Positions 8,473-17,162 of a stretch of 64,000 bases of DNA are shown piece after piece (the first letter of the stretch is position 1; every line of letters begins with the position of its first letter). Below the pieces are notes generated by a model. It was not told the DNA's origin, made no database searches, and was given only the letters and a program-made list of their open reading frames with translations. Made by a program: the position numbers and the translations under genes. The DNA is from Candidatus Gracilibacteria bacterium (GTDB lineage: Bacteria > Patescibacteriota > Gracilibacteria > UBA1369 > UBA12473). The stretch lies in contig JBAZZS010000001.1 in assembly GCA_041658685.1 (NCBI GenBank), positions 539,576 through 603,575 on the forward strand. Reading direction: 5' to 3'.

Positions 8473-9486
8473 ATGATCATCATCATGAAACGCAACGCTC
8501 CGGAAACCGAGGTTCAACGCATCATTGACGAAATGCGTGCCGCCAAACTTCAACCCATGCCCTTAATCGGCACCGAACGCGTGGTCATCGCAGTCATCGG
8601 AGACGAGCGAGGTCTCGATGTTTCTCATATCAAATCCCTGCCAGGCGTCAGCGACGTTATGCCGGTTTTACAACCGTACAAACTCGCAGCGCGCGACACC
8701 AAACACGAAAACACGATCATTGACATCAATGGCGTCAAAATCGGAGGAAAACAAATCGTAGTCATGGCCGGACCATGCTCTGTCGAAAGCGAAGAACAAA
8801 TCAACGAATCCGCCAAAGCCGCGAAAAAAGCCGGAGCCACCATCTTGCGCGGAGGAGCGTTCAAACCGAGAACCACGCCCTACGCCTTTCAAGGCATGGG
8901 CGAAGCAGGCCTCAAAATCATGCGCAGTGCTGCGGACTCAAACGGTTTATTGGTCGTCACCGAGCTCATGGACACGCGCGATGTAAATTTAGTTTCCAAA
9001 TACTCGGACATTGTCCAAATCGGGACACGCAACATGCAAAACTTCAACCTATTAAAAGAAATCGGGAAAACGCAAAAACCGGTTTTGCTCAAACGCGGGC
9101 TCTCGAGCACAATTAAAGAATGGCTTCTCGCTGCGGAATACATCATGAGTGAAGGCAACCATAAAGTGATGTTGTGTGAACGCGGAATCCGCACGTTCGA
9201 ACCGGAAACACGCAACACATTCGACATCAATGCCATCCCGTTAGTGAAAGAACTCAGCCACTTACCCGTGATCGCAGACCCAAGTCATGGAACCGGAAAA
9301 CGCATTCTCGTAGCCCCTGTGGCTCGTGCCGCGATTGCGGCCGGAGCCGACGGTCTCATCATCGAAATGCACCCGCATCCGGATCAAGCCATGACCGATG
9401 GGGATCAATCCGTCACCCCGGAGATGCTCGTGGACATGATGAAAGACTTCAAAAAAATCGCAAAAGCGGTAGGCAGAGAGTTATAA
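8473..9486 (+). CDS. aroF: 3-deoxy-7-phosphoheptulonate (DAHP) synthase, Thermotoga-type
   Basis: This enzyme condenses phosphoenolpyruvate and erythrose 4-phosphate, the first step of aromatic amino acid synthesis. The 337-residue product has an N-terminal ferredoxin-like domain (residues 1-70, beginning MIIIMKRNAP), which in Thermotoga-type enzymes binds Tyr/Phe as a feedback inhibitor. A type I-beta TIM barrel follows, with MAGPCSVE, LRGGAFKPRT, QIGTRNMQNF, LLKRG and IADPSHGTGKR. The enzyme is therefore probably feedback-inhibited, and its gene sits behind a Phe/Tyr attenuator, giving two control layers. aroB follows after an inverted-repeat element. Confidence 0.97.
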   Translation: MIIIMKRNAPETEVQRIIDEMRAAKLQPMPLIGTERVVIAVIGDERGLDVSHIKSLPGVSDVMPVLQPYKLAARDTKHENTIIDINGVKIGGKQIVVMAGPCSVESEEQINESAKAAKKAGATILRGGAFKPRTTPYAFQGMGEAGLKIMRSAADSNGLLVVTELMDTRDVNLVSKYSDIVQIGTRNMQNFNLLKEIGKTQKPVLLKRGLSSTIKEWLLAAEYIMSEGNHKVMLCERGIRTFEPETRNTFDINAIPLVKELSHLPVIADPSHGTGKRILVAPVARAAIAAGADGLIIEMHPHPDQAMTDGDQSVTPEMLVDMMKDFKKIAKAVGREL

Positions 9487-9498
9487 AAAATAACTAAA

Positions 9499-9610
9499 AA
9501 CAAGTGGTCAGGAAGAATTTTTATTCGCATGGGAACGAAATGCCTCGGATCATGATTCTCGGCATTTCTTCCTTAAAAATGCTCACAAAAATTTTCCTCT
9601 CCCACTTGTT
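9499..9610. repeat. Long inverted-repeat element, copy A2
   Basis: The outer arms AACAAGTGG (9499) and CCACTTGTT (to 9610) pair. Inner arms GAAATGCC and GGCATTTC flank the core TCGGATCATGATTCTC (about 9545-9560). It lies between aroF and aroB. The core is identical to that of copy A4 (45305-45415) and, reversed, of copy A3 (19371-19481), while the flanking arms differ and still pair. Confidence 0.8.
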
Positions 9611-9672
9611 TTCTGCTTAATTTCTTCAAAAATTTAGGATATATTAAAAACACTTTTTAATCCTCCCTCCCC

Positions 9673-10770
9673 ATGTGGCTCACTCGCGTTTCTTCGTCTC
9701 ATTTCCTCAAACTTCTCAACTGGCGCGACGATTCGTATGAAATCCAAATCGAACCCGGATTGTTTCAAAAAATTCCCGCAGACCTCAAGGATCAAGAATT
9801 CGGCGAAAAATATTGCATCGTCACCGACACCAACACGCGTAAATTTTACGGAGAACGATTGCTCAAAGCCTTACACGAAGCCGGATTGGAAGCCAGCATG
9901 ATCTCGTTCCAAAGTGGCGAAGGTCGAAAAACACTCGAAACCATTGGAAAATTAGCGGAACAAATGGTACAGCTCGGACACCATCGCACGTCCTGCGTCA
10001 TCGCCTTGGGAGGCGGTGTGGTGGGCGACATCGGTGGATTTTTAGCCTCGATTTTCATGAGAGGAATCCCATTCGTGCATGTGCCCACCACCTTATTGGC
10101 CATGGGCGATTCCGCAATTGGCGGAAAAACCGGAGTAGATCTCCGCATCGGAAAAAACTTGGTGGGAACCACGGCCCAACCACAAAAAGTCTATGTCGAC
10201 CCGGCCCTGCTCGCGACTTTACCTAAAAAACAGATTCAAAATGGCCTCGCGGAAATCATCAAGCACGGACTCATTGCGGATCGAAAAATTTATAAAATCC
10301 TTAAAAAATTCCCAGAAGACGCGGGCAATGCCAACACCGTGCTTCTGACCAAACTCCTCATCCGTTCCTGCAAAGTCAAAACGCGCATTGTGGAAAAAGA
10401 TGAACGCGAAACCGGAGTGCGCATGCTTCTCAATTATGGACACACCATCGGCCACGCCATTGAATACGCCAGCGGCTACCGCCTCAGCCACGGCCAAGCC
10501 ATTGCCATTGGTATGAACCTCGAAAATCGCCTTGCCGTAGATCTCAAACTTCAATCCCCCAAAACCTGCGAACAAATCGAGCAAGTCCTCCGCTCTCTCG
10601 GCTTGCCCACGCGTCTCCCGGACAAACTCGAGCGCGAGCCTATCCTTAAAGCCATTCGCCGCGACAAAAAACACACGGCTCACGGATTTACGTTTGTGCT
10701 GTTAAAACGCCCCGGAAAACCCAAAATTGTACGAGGCATCACAGAGGATCAGGTGCGGGCAGTGCTATAA
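9673..10770 (+). CDS. aroB: 3-dehydroquinate synthase
   Basis: AroB converts DAHP to 3-dehydroquinate using NAD and a divalent metal. The 365-residue product has the NAD-binding GGGVVGDIGGF, PTTLLAMGDSAIGGKTGVD, and the metal ligands in LAEIIKHG, NYGHTIGHAIEY and LSHGQA. Length is normal. It is the first gene of a same-strand run aroB, aroA, MFS, aroK-nadB, though gaps of 140 and 160 bases with palindromic repeats separate the first members. There is no Shine-Dalgarno before the ATG. Confidence 0.97.
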   Translation: MWLTRVSSSHFLKLLNWRDDSYEIQIEPGLFQKIPADLKDQEFGEKYCIVTDTNTRKFYGERLLKALHEAGLEASMISFQSGEGRKTLETIGKLAEQMVQLGHHRTSCVIALGGGVVGDIGGFLASIFMRGIPFVHVPTTLLAMGDSAIGGKTGVDLRIGKNLVGTTAQPQKVYVDPALLATLPKKQIQNGLAEIIKHGLIADRKIYKILKKFPEDAGNANTVLLTKLLIRSCKVKTRIVEKDERETGVRMLLNYGHTIGHAIEYASGYRLSHGQAIAIGMNLENRLAVDLKLQSPKTCEQIEQVLRSLGLPTRLPDKLEREPILKAIRRDKKHTAHGFTFVLLKRPGKPKIVRGITEDQVRAVL

Positions 10771-10911
10771 CAGACCCGCAGTGAAGCCGTAAGGCAAACG
10801 AAGGGTCGCATCCTGCATTTTCTTCTCTATTAACTCCTTCATGAATGTATGGTTCGAGACGCCACTTTGTGGCTCCTCACCATGACATAAACATTTTTCC
10901 CTTCTTCCCCC
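10771..10911. repeat. Palindromic repeats between aroB and aroA
   Basis: Two modules are seen. GACCC...GGGTC arms lie at about 10772-10797. At 10841-10889 is a copy of the second repeat family, here as TTCATGAATGTATGGTTCG, a GACGCCACTTTGTGGC hairpin and CTCCTCACCATGACAT. The latter is the reverse complement of the element at 18266-18300. No gene is seen. Confidence 0.65.
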
Positions 10912-12186
10912 ATGCCAAAACTTTCCATTTCAATCCCCGGTTCCAAAAGCTATACCAATCGCGCCCTACTCATGGCTGCTTTGGCCTGCGGAAAAACCAC
11001 GCTCAAACACGCGCTTTTAGCAGATGATACTCAAGTGATGATTCAAGCGCTCAAAGATTTGGGAGTAAAAATTCAACAAAAAGGGACCACACTCACCGTT
11101 ACGAGCACAGGCCAATTTAAAAAGCCTAAAAAACCATTGTACCTGGGTAATGCCGGGACCGCAGTCCGATTTCTCACCGCGATTTTAGCCAACGAACCGT
11201 TCACAACACGCATCGAAGGCGACGCGCGTATGAACGAACGTCCGCTCAAGGATTTGCTCGACGCTCTTACGACAATGGGCGCCAAAATTGAAAGCAACAA
11301 CGGCTGCCCTCCACTCACGATCCACGGAAAACCGCTCATTCAAAAATCCGTCCAAATTCGAGGAAATTTAAGCAGCCAATATATTTCTGCCTTACTCATT
11401 TTAGCGCCGAGATTACCCCACGGTTTAACCTTAAAAATCAAAGGAAAACTCACATCAAAACCCTATGTAGAAATGACGCTTTGCTTAATGAATAAATTTT
11501 TTATACAAACTCCCAAGAAAGCACCCGGTCGAACTCTAAAAATACTCCATCAAAATTACCAAACAACAACACTTACGATCGAAGCCGACGTCTCAAGCGC
11601 CTCTTACTTTTTTGGACTCGCAGCCATCACCGGGAAAACAATTACAGTGAAAAATATTTCTTCAAAAACGCTCCAACCCGACATCCAAATTTTAAAACAT
11701 CTCAAAAAAATGGGATGCCAAATTCAAGAAGGAAAAAATCAAATCACGATCCACGGACCTCTTTCACCCAAAACGCTCAAACCATTGGGCACCGTAGATG
11801 CCAACGAATTTCCGGATGGCGCCATGACCTTGGCCGTGGTCGCCGCCTTTGCAAAAGGAAAAACGACCTTAAAAGGACTCGGTAATCTAAAAATCAAAGA
11901 ATCCGACCGCCTTTCCGCTCTCGCCACAGAACTCCAACGCATGGGTGTGAAAGTAAAAAAACTCAAAGACGGCCTAATCATCTTCGGAAATCCAAAATCC
12001 CTTCACCCCGCCACGATCGAAACCTATAACGACCACCGCATGGCCATGTGCTTTGGAATGGCAGGATGCGTACTCCCCGGGCTCGTGATTAAAAATCCGA
12101 GCTGTGTAGGAAAAACGTATCCGGGGTTTTGGGAGGATCTTAAAAAGATAAAAAATCATTCTAGGGCGGAAGGAAAAAATTTGTGA
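10912..12186 (+). CDS. aroA: 3-phosphoshikimate 1-carboxyvinyltransferase (EPSP synthase)
   Basis: AroA transfers the enolpyruvyl group of PEP to shikimate 3-phosphate, the sixth shikimate-pathway step. The 424-residue product has PGSKSYTNRALLMAAL at residues 7-22, LGNAGTAVRFLTA, RPLKDLLDAL, the substrate-binding SSQYISALL, DANEFPDGAMTL with the catalytic Asp, and KESDRL. An Ala follows the LGNAGT site, as in class I enzymes, but insensitivity to glyphosate cannot be judged from this. The gene ends in TGA. A composite repeat follows. Confidence 0.97.
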   Translation: MPKLSISIPGSKSYTNRALLMAALACGKTTLKHALLADDTQVMIQALKDLGVKIQQKGTTLTVTSTGQFKKPKKPLYLGNAGTAVRFLTAILANEPFTTRIEGDARMNERPLKDLLDALTTMGAKIESNNGCPPLTIHGKPLIQKSVQIRGNLSSQYISALLILAPRLPHGLTLKIKGKLTSKPYVEMTLCLMNKFFIQTPKKAPGRTLKILHQNYQTTTLTIEADVSSASYFFGLAAITGKTITVKNISSKTLQPDIQILKHLKKMGCQIQEGKNQITIHGPLSPKTLKPLGTVDANEFPDGAMTLAVVAAFAKGKTTLKGLGNLKIKESDRLSALATELQRMGVKVKKLKDGLIIFGNPKSLHPATIETYNDHRMAMCFGMAGCVLPGLVIKNPSCVGKTYPGFWEDLKKIKNHSRAEGKNL

Positions 12187-12232
12187 ACGAAAATTCCTTT
12201 CCTTTCACCCTTACAATCAAATCAATAAATTC

Positions 12233-12300
12233 GACACTTCGCTTCGCTACGTGTCTGAGCGACCAGTCGCCGCAGGAGCGAACGAACCGCGGTGGCCAAG
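12233..12300. repeat. Composite REP-like palindrome before the MFS gene
   Basis: GACAC (12233-12237) and GTGTC (12251-12255) flank TTCGCTTCGCTAC, followed by a GGAGCGAACGAACCGCGG module. The same order of modules is found at 2353-2420. Confidence 0.7.
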
Positions 12301-12347
12301 AATCCTTCTCCTCGGATCACCTCATGTGACATCATTTTCTCCATCTT

Positions 12348-13511
12348 ATGCCCAATATTCACTCCAAAATCACACCATCTTCACTCCCAATCCGTCGCGC
12401 CACCTTCCTCATCAGCGCACAAAAATTCCTGGCCCAAGCCATCCTTTTTTACTGGGGCATTTATTTCACGAACATCGGCCTTTCCGGCGCTCAGCAAGGC
12501 ATTCTTTTCGCCATTTTCCCTATTGTGACCCTTCTCGTGGTCGTGCCCATCGGATTTCTCAATGACCGCATCCCCTCCAAATATTTAAGCGCCCTGGGCT
12601 TCATCCTCCTGGCCAGCGATTTTATCGGATTCGCGGTCTTCAACAATTTCCAAATTTTCATCTTGGTCTCAATCTTGGGAGGCATCGGGACCAACCTAAT
12701 CACCTTGTCGGTCGACAGTTTTTTCTACAAAAACAGCAACCGCGAAAAAAGCAAAGAAATCGGGTCTTATGTTGGAACATTCCTTCTCGCCTCGGGATTG
12801 GGAACATTCACCGGGGGCACGATGTTGCAATTTCTCACTTTTCAAACATGGCTCTACACCCTCTCGGGCGTGACCCTTCTCATGGCATTATTTTGCCTAA
12901 CGCTTCCCAAAAACATCATTTTCAAAGAAAAAATAAAAGCCTACAAAAACGACCTTTGGAATTTTCGAGTGGTGGCGTTCATCCTAGTCATCTTTTTATG
13001 GGCATTCCATTTTGGCGCGGAAAATACTTCATACGGCCTCTTTTTACGTGAAAATTTACACCTCTCCTATCAAGTCATGGGGCTATACACCGGACTCGCG
13101 ATCATGACCATGTACGGATGGAGCCGGTACGCAAGCGTGCTCATTCATCACGGCATGTCTGTCACAAAAATATTAACCATCGGGCTGATCGCTGCAGCCA
13201 TAGGCCAACTCATCATGACAATCCCCTCTCTTCCCATTTCCTTCCTGGGGCGACTCATTCATGAAGGAGGCGACGCATTTGGATTCGTTTTTTTGTATCA
13301 TGGCGTTCGCAAACTCTTCCCGCAAGAACGAGTGGGAGGAAGCGCGGGAATAATGCGATTTTCAGACGCAAGCGGCGCTATGTTGGGAGCATTTCTTTTT
13401 GCTCCCTTGGGTTCAACCTATGGCAATTCTTATGTTTTTTGGGTCAGTTCGGGACTGATTGTACTTGCCCTGCCTTTTGTGTATTTTTTAAGAAAAGATT
13501 TAAAGCATTAA
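12348..13511 (+). CDS. Major facilitator superfamily transporter
   Basis: The 387-residue product is an integral membrane protein with about twelve hydrophobic segments and the inter-helix loop PIGFLNDRIPSKYLSALGF (a form of the MFS motif A, G-x-x-D-R) between helices 2 and 3. The substrate is unknown. Its stop codon is one base from the aroK-nadB start, so the two are surely co-transcribed. A role in moving an aromatic or shikimate-pathway compound, or another metabolite tied to that fusion enzyme, is an inference from position only. Confidence 0.85.
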   Translation: MPNIHSKITPSSLPIRRATFLISAQKFLAQAILFYWGIYFTNIGLSGAQQGILFAIFPIVTLLVVVPIGFLNDRIPSKYLSALGFILLASDFIGFAVFNNFQIFILVSILGGIGTNLITLSVDSFFYKNSNREKSKEIGSYVGTFLLASGLGTFTGGTMLQFLTFQTWLYTLSGVTLLMALFCLTLPKNIIFKEKIKAYKNDLWNFRVVAFILVIFLWAFHFGAENTSYGLFLRENLHLSYQVMGLYTGLAIMTMYGWSRYASVLIHHGMSVTKILTIGLIAAAIGQLIMTIPSLPISFLGRLIHEGGDAFGFVFLYHGVRKLFPQERVGGSAGIMRFSDASGAMLGAFLFAPLGSTYGNSYVFWVSSGLIVLALPFVYFLRKDLKH

Positions 13512-13512
13512 A

Positions 13513-15531
13513 ATGAACCTTATTCTTACCGGCATGCGGTGTTCGGGAAAAACACGACTGGGTCGCGATATTGCGAAAAAATTAAATCGTCCTTTTTTTG
13601 ATATCGATCAGGAAATCGAACACATGATGAACAAAAAAATTGATCAATTCGTGAAAGAAAAAGGATGGCCTGCGTTTCGTAATCTGGAAAAAAGAGTTAC
13701 CCAACGTCTGGCAAAAGAAAAAAATGTTGTTATCTCCACCGGCGGAGGAACTTTCATGGATCCGCAAAACGCTAAAATTTTTAAAAAAAATGGAATCGTG
13801 ATCTTTCTCAACGCATCCCTTCCCCTGCTCAAAAAACGCTTACAAAAAAGTTACGCCCGCCCCTCACTCACCGGCACACAATCGTCCCTCCAGGAATTGG
13901 ATAAAATCTGGAAAGAACGAAAACCCGTTTATGAACGTGTAGCAGATCTTATCTACACCGTTAAAGAGAAAAACAACGTCGCACCACTTCTAAAAAAAAT
14001 CAAAAAATCTCCTCAATTTATAAAAAATGAATGCAAAAAATGCGGCGCTTTGGAATGCCCGTGCCATACGCTCATCATCGGCTCCGGCATCGCCGGGCTC
14101 AACTTTGCGCTACACGCGGCACAATACGGAAAAGTCGTGGTTCTCACAAAAAAACTCGCCGCCGAAACCGGAACCAACAAAGCCCAAGGCGGAATCGCCG
14201 CAGTCCTGGACAAGGCCGACCGTTTTGCCGCCCATGTTCAAGACACGTTCGAGGCCGGAAGCCTTCACAACAACCGAAAAGCGGTTGAATTCATGGTAAA
14301 AAACGGACCCGCGGCCGTCATGCAACTCGTGGAATTTGGGGTGCCGTTTGCTACCGATAAAACCGGAAAACTGCTCCTCACCAAAGAAGGCGGTCACCAC
14401 GCCCGACGCATCGCGTTTGTCGGAGACTACACCGGCATGGAAATCGAACGCATTTTGGTGGAAAAAGTAAAAAATCATCCCAATATCGAACTCCTTGAAC
14501 ACACGTTTGCCCTCGACCTTTTGGTAAAAAATAAAACCTGTTATGGAGTACGAGTCATTCATGCCGGGAAAATTCAAAATCTATACGCCGCCAATACCGT
14601 GCTCGCCACCGGCGGACTCGGGCAAATTTACAAATACACCACCAATCCGGCCATCTCGACAGGAGACGGAATCGCCATGGGTCTACGCATTGGCCTCTCT
14701 GCAAAAGACATCGAATTCATTCAATTTCACCCCACGGCCTTCAAACTCGGAGGTCGAACAAAATTTTTACTCAGTGAAGCGTTACGAGGCGAAGGAGCTC
14801 TCCTTAAAAATAAAAAAAATGAACGATTTATGAACGGCGTTCATCCTCTGGCAGAACTGGCGCCTCGAGATGTCGTGGCTCGCGCTGTGTATCAGCAAGA
14901 TTTGAACGGAGGCGCTTTTCTCGACATGCGTCATTTGCATGGAGATGAAATCAAGTTGCGCTTCCCTCAAATTTATCAAAAACTCAAAACATTTAACCTC
15001 GACCTCACCAAAGACCTCATCCCCATTGCCCCGGCCGCGCATTACTTATGCGGCGGTCTCAAAACCAACCTCAATGGCGAAACCGGGGTACGAAACCTGT
15101 ACGCCTTCGGTGAAGTGGCCTGGACCGGGGTTCACGGCGCCAACCGACTCGCCTCCAATTCTTTACTCGAAGCCCTCGTGTTCAGCGGCCAAGTTCAAAA
15201 AAAGATCGCGCACCGTTCTACGCCGGCGTCTTTCCCGAATTTTCCAGTTCCAACTTACCAAAGACCAACCGCAACTCAACTCAAACGTCTACGCACGATT
15301 CAAACCCAAATTCGAGACCTATTGTGGGAAAACGTAGGCATTATTCGCCATCCTTCGCGCATGCAGCTCGCGTTACGCCAACTTCAAGCCCTCGAAAAAT
15401 CATTTCCAAAAACCTCCAAGTCTATCAATGAACAAACTCAAGAAACCCACAACATGCTCGAAACCGCCAAAGCTGTAACTCAAGCATGCATTAAAAGAAA
15501 GAAAAGCTTGGGGAATCATTGGGTGGAGTAA
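13513..15531 (+). CDS. aroK-nadB: Shikimate kinase / L-aspartate oxidase fusion protein
   Basis: The 672-residue product joins two enzymes. Residues 1-165 are a shikimate kinase with Walker A GMRCSGKT (7-14), FFDIDQEIE and STGGG (76-79); it phosphorylates shikimate. Residues 186-672 are an FAD protein of the L-aspartate oxidase type: GSGIAG (190-195), EGGHHARRI, the substrate Arg in HPLAELAPRDVVARA and the His in APAAHYLCGG. These residues favour NadB over succinate dehydrogenase. NadB makes iminoaspartate, normally used with NadA for quinolinate and NAD. The linker has Cys174, 177, 182 and 184 (CKKCGALECPC), a possible metal site. I know of no standard enzyme with this layout. No nadA or nadC is in the window. 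Confidence 0.93.
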   Translation: MNLILTGMRCSGKTRLGRDIAKKLNRPFFDIDQEIEHMMNKKIDQFVKEKGWPAFRNLEKRVTQRLAKEKNVVISTGGGTFMDPQNAKIFKKNGIVIFLNASLPLLKKRLQKSYARPSLTGTQSSLQELDKIWKERKPVYERVADLIYTVKEKNNVAPLLKKIKKSPQFIKNECKKCGALECPCHTLIIGSGIAGLNFALHAAQYGKVVVLTKKLAAETGTNKAQGGIAAVLDKADRFAAHVQDTFEAGSLHNNRKAVEFMVKNGPAAVMQLVEFGVPFATDKTGKLLLTKEGGHHARRIAFVGDYTGMEIERILVEKVKNHPNIELLEHTFALDLLVKNKTCYGVRVIHAGKIQNLYAANTVLATGGLGQIYKYTTNPAISTGDGIAMGLRIGLSAKDIEFIQFHPTAFKLGGRTKFLLSEALRGEGALLKNKKNERFMNGVHPLAELAPRDVVARAVYQQDLNGGAFLDMRHLHGDEIKLRFPQIYQKLKTFNLDLTKDLIPIAPAAHYLCGGLKTNLNGETGVRNLYAFGEVAWTGVHGANRLASNSLLEALVFSGQVQKKIAHRSTPASFPNFPVPTYQRPTATQLKRLRTIQTQIRDLLWENVGIIRHPSRMQLALRQLQALEKSFPKTSKSINEQTQETHNMLETAKAVTQACIKRKKSLGNHWVE

Positions 15532-15547
15532 AAAATTCTGTTATAAT
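15519..15547 (+). promoter_or_regulatory. mntA promoter, predicted leaderless
   Basis: TTGGGT (15519-15524) lies 17 bases from TATAAT (15542-15547), which is extended by TGT. The -10 ends six bases before the ATG at 15554. The -35 lies inside the 3' end of aroK-nadB. Confidence 0.65.
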
Positions 15548-15553
15548 TGCGGC

Positions 15554-15847
15554 ATGACTATCCAAACCATCAAACGACAAATCATTCCCATTCTCAAACT
15601 CGAAGGAGTCACAAAAGCCTCCATTTTTGGGTCTTTTGCCACAGGCGATGAAACCGAACGTAGCGATGTAGATCTTTTAGTACGATTTCAAGGAGGAGCC
15701 AGCCTCTTGGATCTTTCTCGGCTTAAATTAAAACTTGAAGAAAAAATCGGACGAAAAGTCGATATTTTGACCTACGATTCCGTACACCCTTATCTTAAAA
15801 AGATCATCTCAGACGAACAAAAACTCATCTATGAAAAAAAATCCTAA
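15554..15847 (+). CDS. mntA: MntA-type minimal nucleotidyltransferase antitoxin
   Basis: MntA antitoxins are small nucleotidyltransferases that inactivate the HepT RNase by adding AMP units to it. The 97-residue product has the signature GSFATG (26-31) followed by SDVDLLV with Asp38 and Asp40, which bind metal, and a later third-Asp position in KVDIL. The downstream hepT overlaps by 17 bases. The pair follows aroK-nadB closely but has its own promoter. Confidence 0.9.
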   Translation: MTIQTIKRQIIPILKLEGVTKASIFGSFATGDETERSDVDLLVRFQGGASLLDLSRLKLKLEEKIGRKVDILTYDSVHPYLKKIISDEQKLIYEKKS

Positions 15848-16172
15848 AATTTTCATCAAACATATCCGTGACAGCATCAAAGAGATTGAAAAATACGCTC
15901 GCGGCACCAATAAAGAAAAATTTAGCGGGATGAAAATGCTTCAAGATGCCCTTATTAGACGCATTGAAATCATTGGCGAAGCGGTTAAACAATTACCGCC
16001 TGCGTTCAAAAAACAATATCCGGAAATCGCATGGAAAGAAATTGCCGGGATGAGGGACATTCTCATTCATGAATATTTTGGCGTGAATATCAATGTGGTA
16101 TGGAAAACCATTCAAAAAGACATTCCAAAACTCAAGGAACAAATCGAGGAATTGCTTGAGAGGCTTGGGTAA
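15831..16172 (+). CDS. hepT: HepT-type HEPN toxin (DUF86 family RNase)
   Basis: The 113-residue helical protein carries the HEPN active motif R-x4-H-x-Y as Arg75, His80 and Tyr82 (RDILIHEY). In characterised MntA-HepT systems this motif cleaves RNA, and the Tyr is the site of AMPylation. The ATG lies inside the 3' end of mntA, pointing to translational coupling. The pair may help stabilise the region or serve in stress or phage defence; neither is shown here. Confidence 0.9.
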   Translation: MKKNPKIFIKHIRDSIKEIEKYARGTNKEKFSGMKMLQDALIRRIEIIGEAVKQLPPAFKKQYPEIAWKEIAGMRDILIHEYFGVNINVVWKTIQKDIPKLKEQIEELLERLG

Positions 16173-16175
16173 AGT

Positions 16176-17039
16176 TTACTGAGAAAGAGTCATCGCAGTA
16201 ATACGTCGAGAAAGCTCGGCGGCTTCTTCAACTAAACTACCCGCTTGAGCTTCTAATGCTTGTACCTCAGCCACAAAAACCCAAAGAGGAGAAGGCCTTT
16301 CCGAAGTTCGATTTACAAAACCAGATTCCGGGGCAAGTCCTAAACTCCCGACTCCCGGATTATAAGCTCTTCGAGTCCCCACTCGTTCATTTTCTGTTGC
16401 ATTCGTCGGGAATGAACGATTTGTCGCAACAAAAATTTGCACCGGATCAGCACAAGTTATTCCTGACGATTTTTCCCATGTTGCAAAAGCATTTCTCACA
16501 TCTTCCAAGCGAATCCCTTCATCGGTGACGCGAACACGTGCCGTTAACAACGGCAATTCCGCAGAAATGGCATCCAATTCCACCTTTTTAGCTTTCAATT
16601 TTTCTTTCCATCCTTCTAATTGCGTTCGTTTCGCGCCTCCTTCTGAAAAATCACTGGCCGGAGCATCCGTCGGTAACCCATTAAGCATAGTTTCCATTTC
16701 GACTTTCAGTGTCTCCGTACCCTTTACCACAGTGGCTACTCGAGCTTCCAAAATCTTTTTCTCGGCATCTAATTTTCCCTGAGCACCTTCTTGAGCCGAA
16801 GATCGCTCCGCATCCGTAACATCCACCGCTTCGCCTAAAGAGTCTCCAAGAGAGCCTGCATATCCATTTAATTGCCCCACCGTCATATGAGGAACCGTAC
16901 AAGCATTCATTAAATTTTGGCCAGTGACTTCAACGGTCGGTTCTCCCCCCACACGGTAAACGCCCATTCCTTGAGCTTCCGCTGCTAAAGGAGTAACGGC
17001 TAACATTGCGGCAGCGACGGCAGGTTTTGAAATGCCCAT
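16176..17039 (-). CDS. Exported coiled-coil protein of unknown function
   Basis: The 287-residue product starts with a short signal peptide (VAAAMLAVTPLAAEAQG) and should be secreted. Residues about 70-175 are rich in Ala, Glu and Lys with heptad character (EKKILEARVATVVKGTETLK), so a coiled coil is likely. A second helical stretch is at the C-terminus (VQALEAQAGSLVEEAAELSRR). Between them are Pro/Asn-rich segments. The two mature-region cysteines (CTVPH and GITCADP) could form a disulfide. No family is recognised. It is convergent with hepT. Confidence 0.75.
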   Translation of the reverse strand: MGISKPAVAAAMLAVTPLAAEAQGMGVYRVGGEPTVEVTGQNLMNACTVPHMTVGQLNGYAGSLGDSLGEAVDVTDAERSSAQEGAQGKLDAEKKILEARVATVVKGTETLKVEMETMLNGLPTDAPASDFSEGGAKRTQLEGWKEKLKAKKVELDAISAELPLLTARVRVTDEGIRLEDVRNAFATWEKSSGITCADPVQIFVATNRSFPTNATENERVGTRRAYNPGVGSLGLAPESGFVNRTSERPSPLWVFVAEVQALEAQAGSLVEEAAELSRRITAMTLSQ

Positions 17040-17063
17040 ATTTGATAATTTTATAAATATAAT

Positions 17064-17089
17064 AAAAAAAAGGACACCTTAATTGTCCC
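17064..17089 (-). terminator. Intrinsic terminator downstream of prfA
   Basis: On the minus strand GGACA (from 17089) pairs with TGTCC (to 17072) around a seven-base loop and is followed by eight T residues. It lies between the prfA stop and the start of the next minus-strand gene at 17039. Confidence 0.65.
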
Positions 17090-17135
17090 ATAAGAAGAAG
17101 AAGAAGTCAAGATCGAAAATTGGATGCATGAAAAA

Positions 17136-17160
17136 GCGCACTTCGCTTCGCTACGTGCGT
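17136..17160. repeat. REP-like palindrome next to the prfA stop
   Basis: GCGCACTTCG...ACGTGCGT is a variant of the GACAC...GTGTC family with GCAC/GTGC arms. It ends three bases from the prfA stop codon (17163-17165). Confidence 0.7.
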
Positions 17161-17162
17161 GT

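Noticed and set aside
9499..9610. Insertion sequence or MITE with transposase
   Set aside because: The element has inverted arms, but there is no transposase frame and no convincing target-site duplication. It is kept as a repeat of unknown mechanism.
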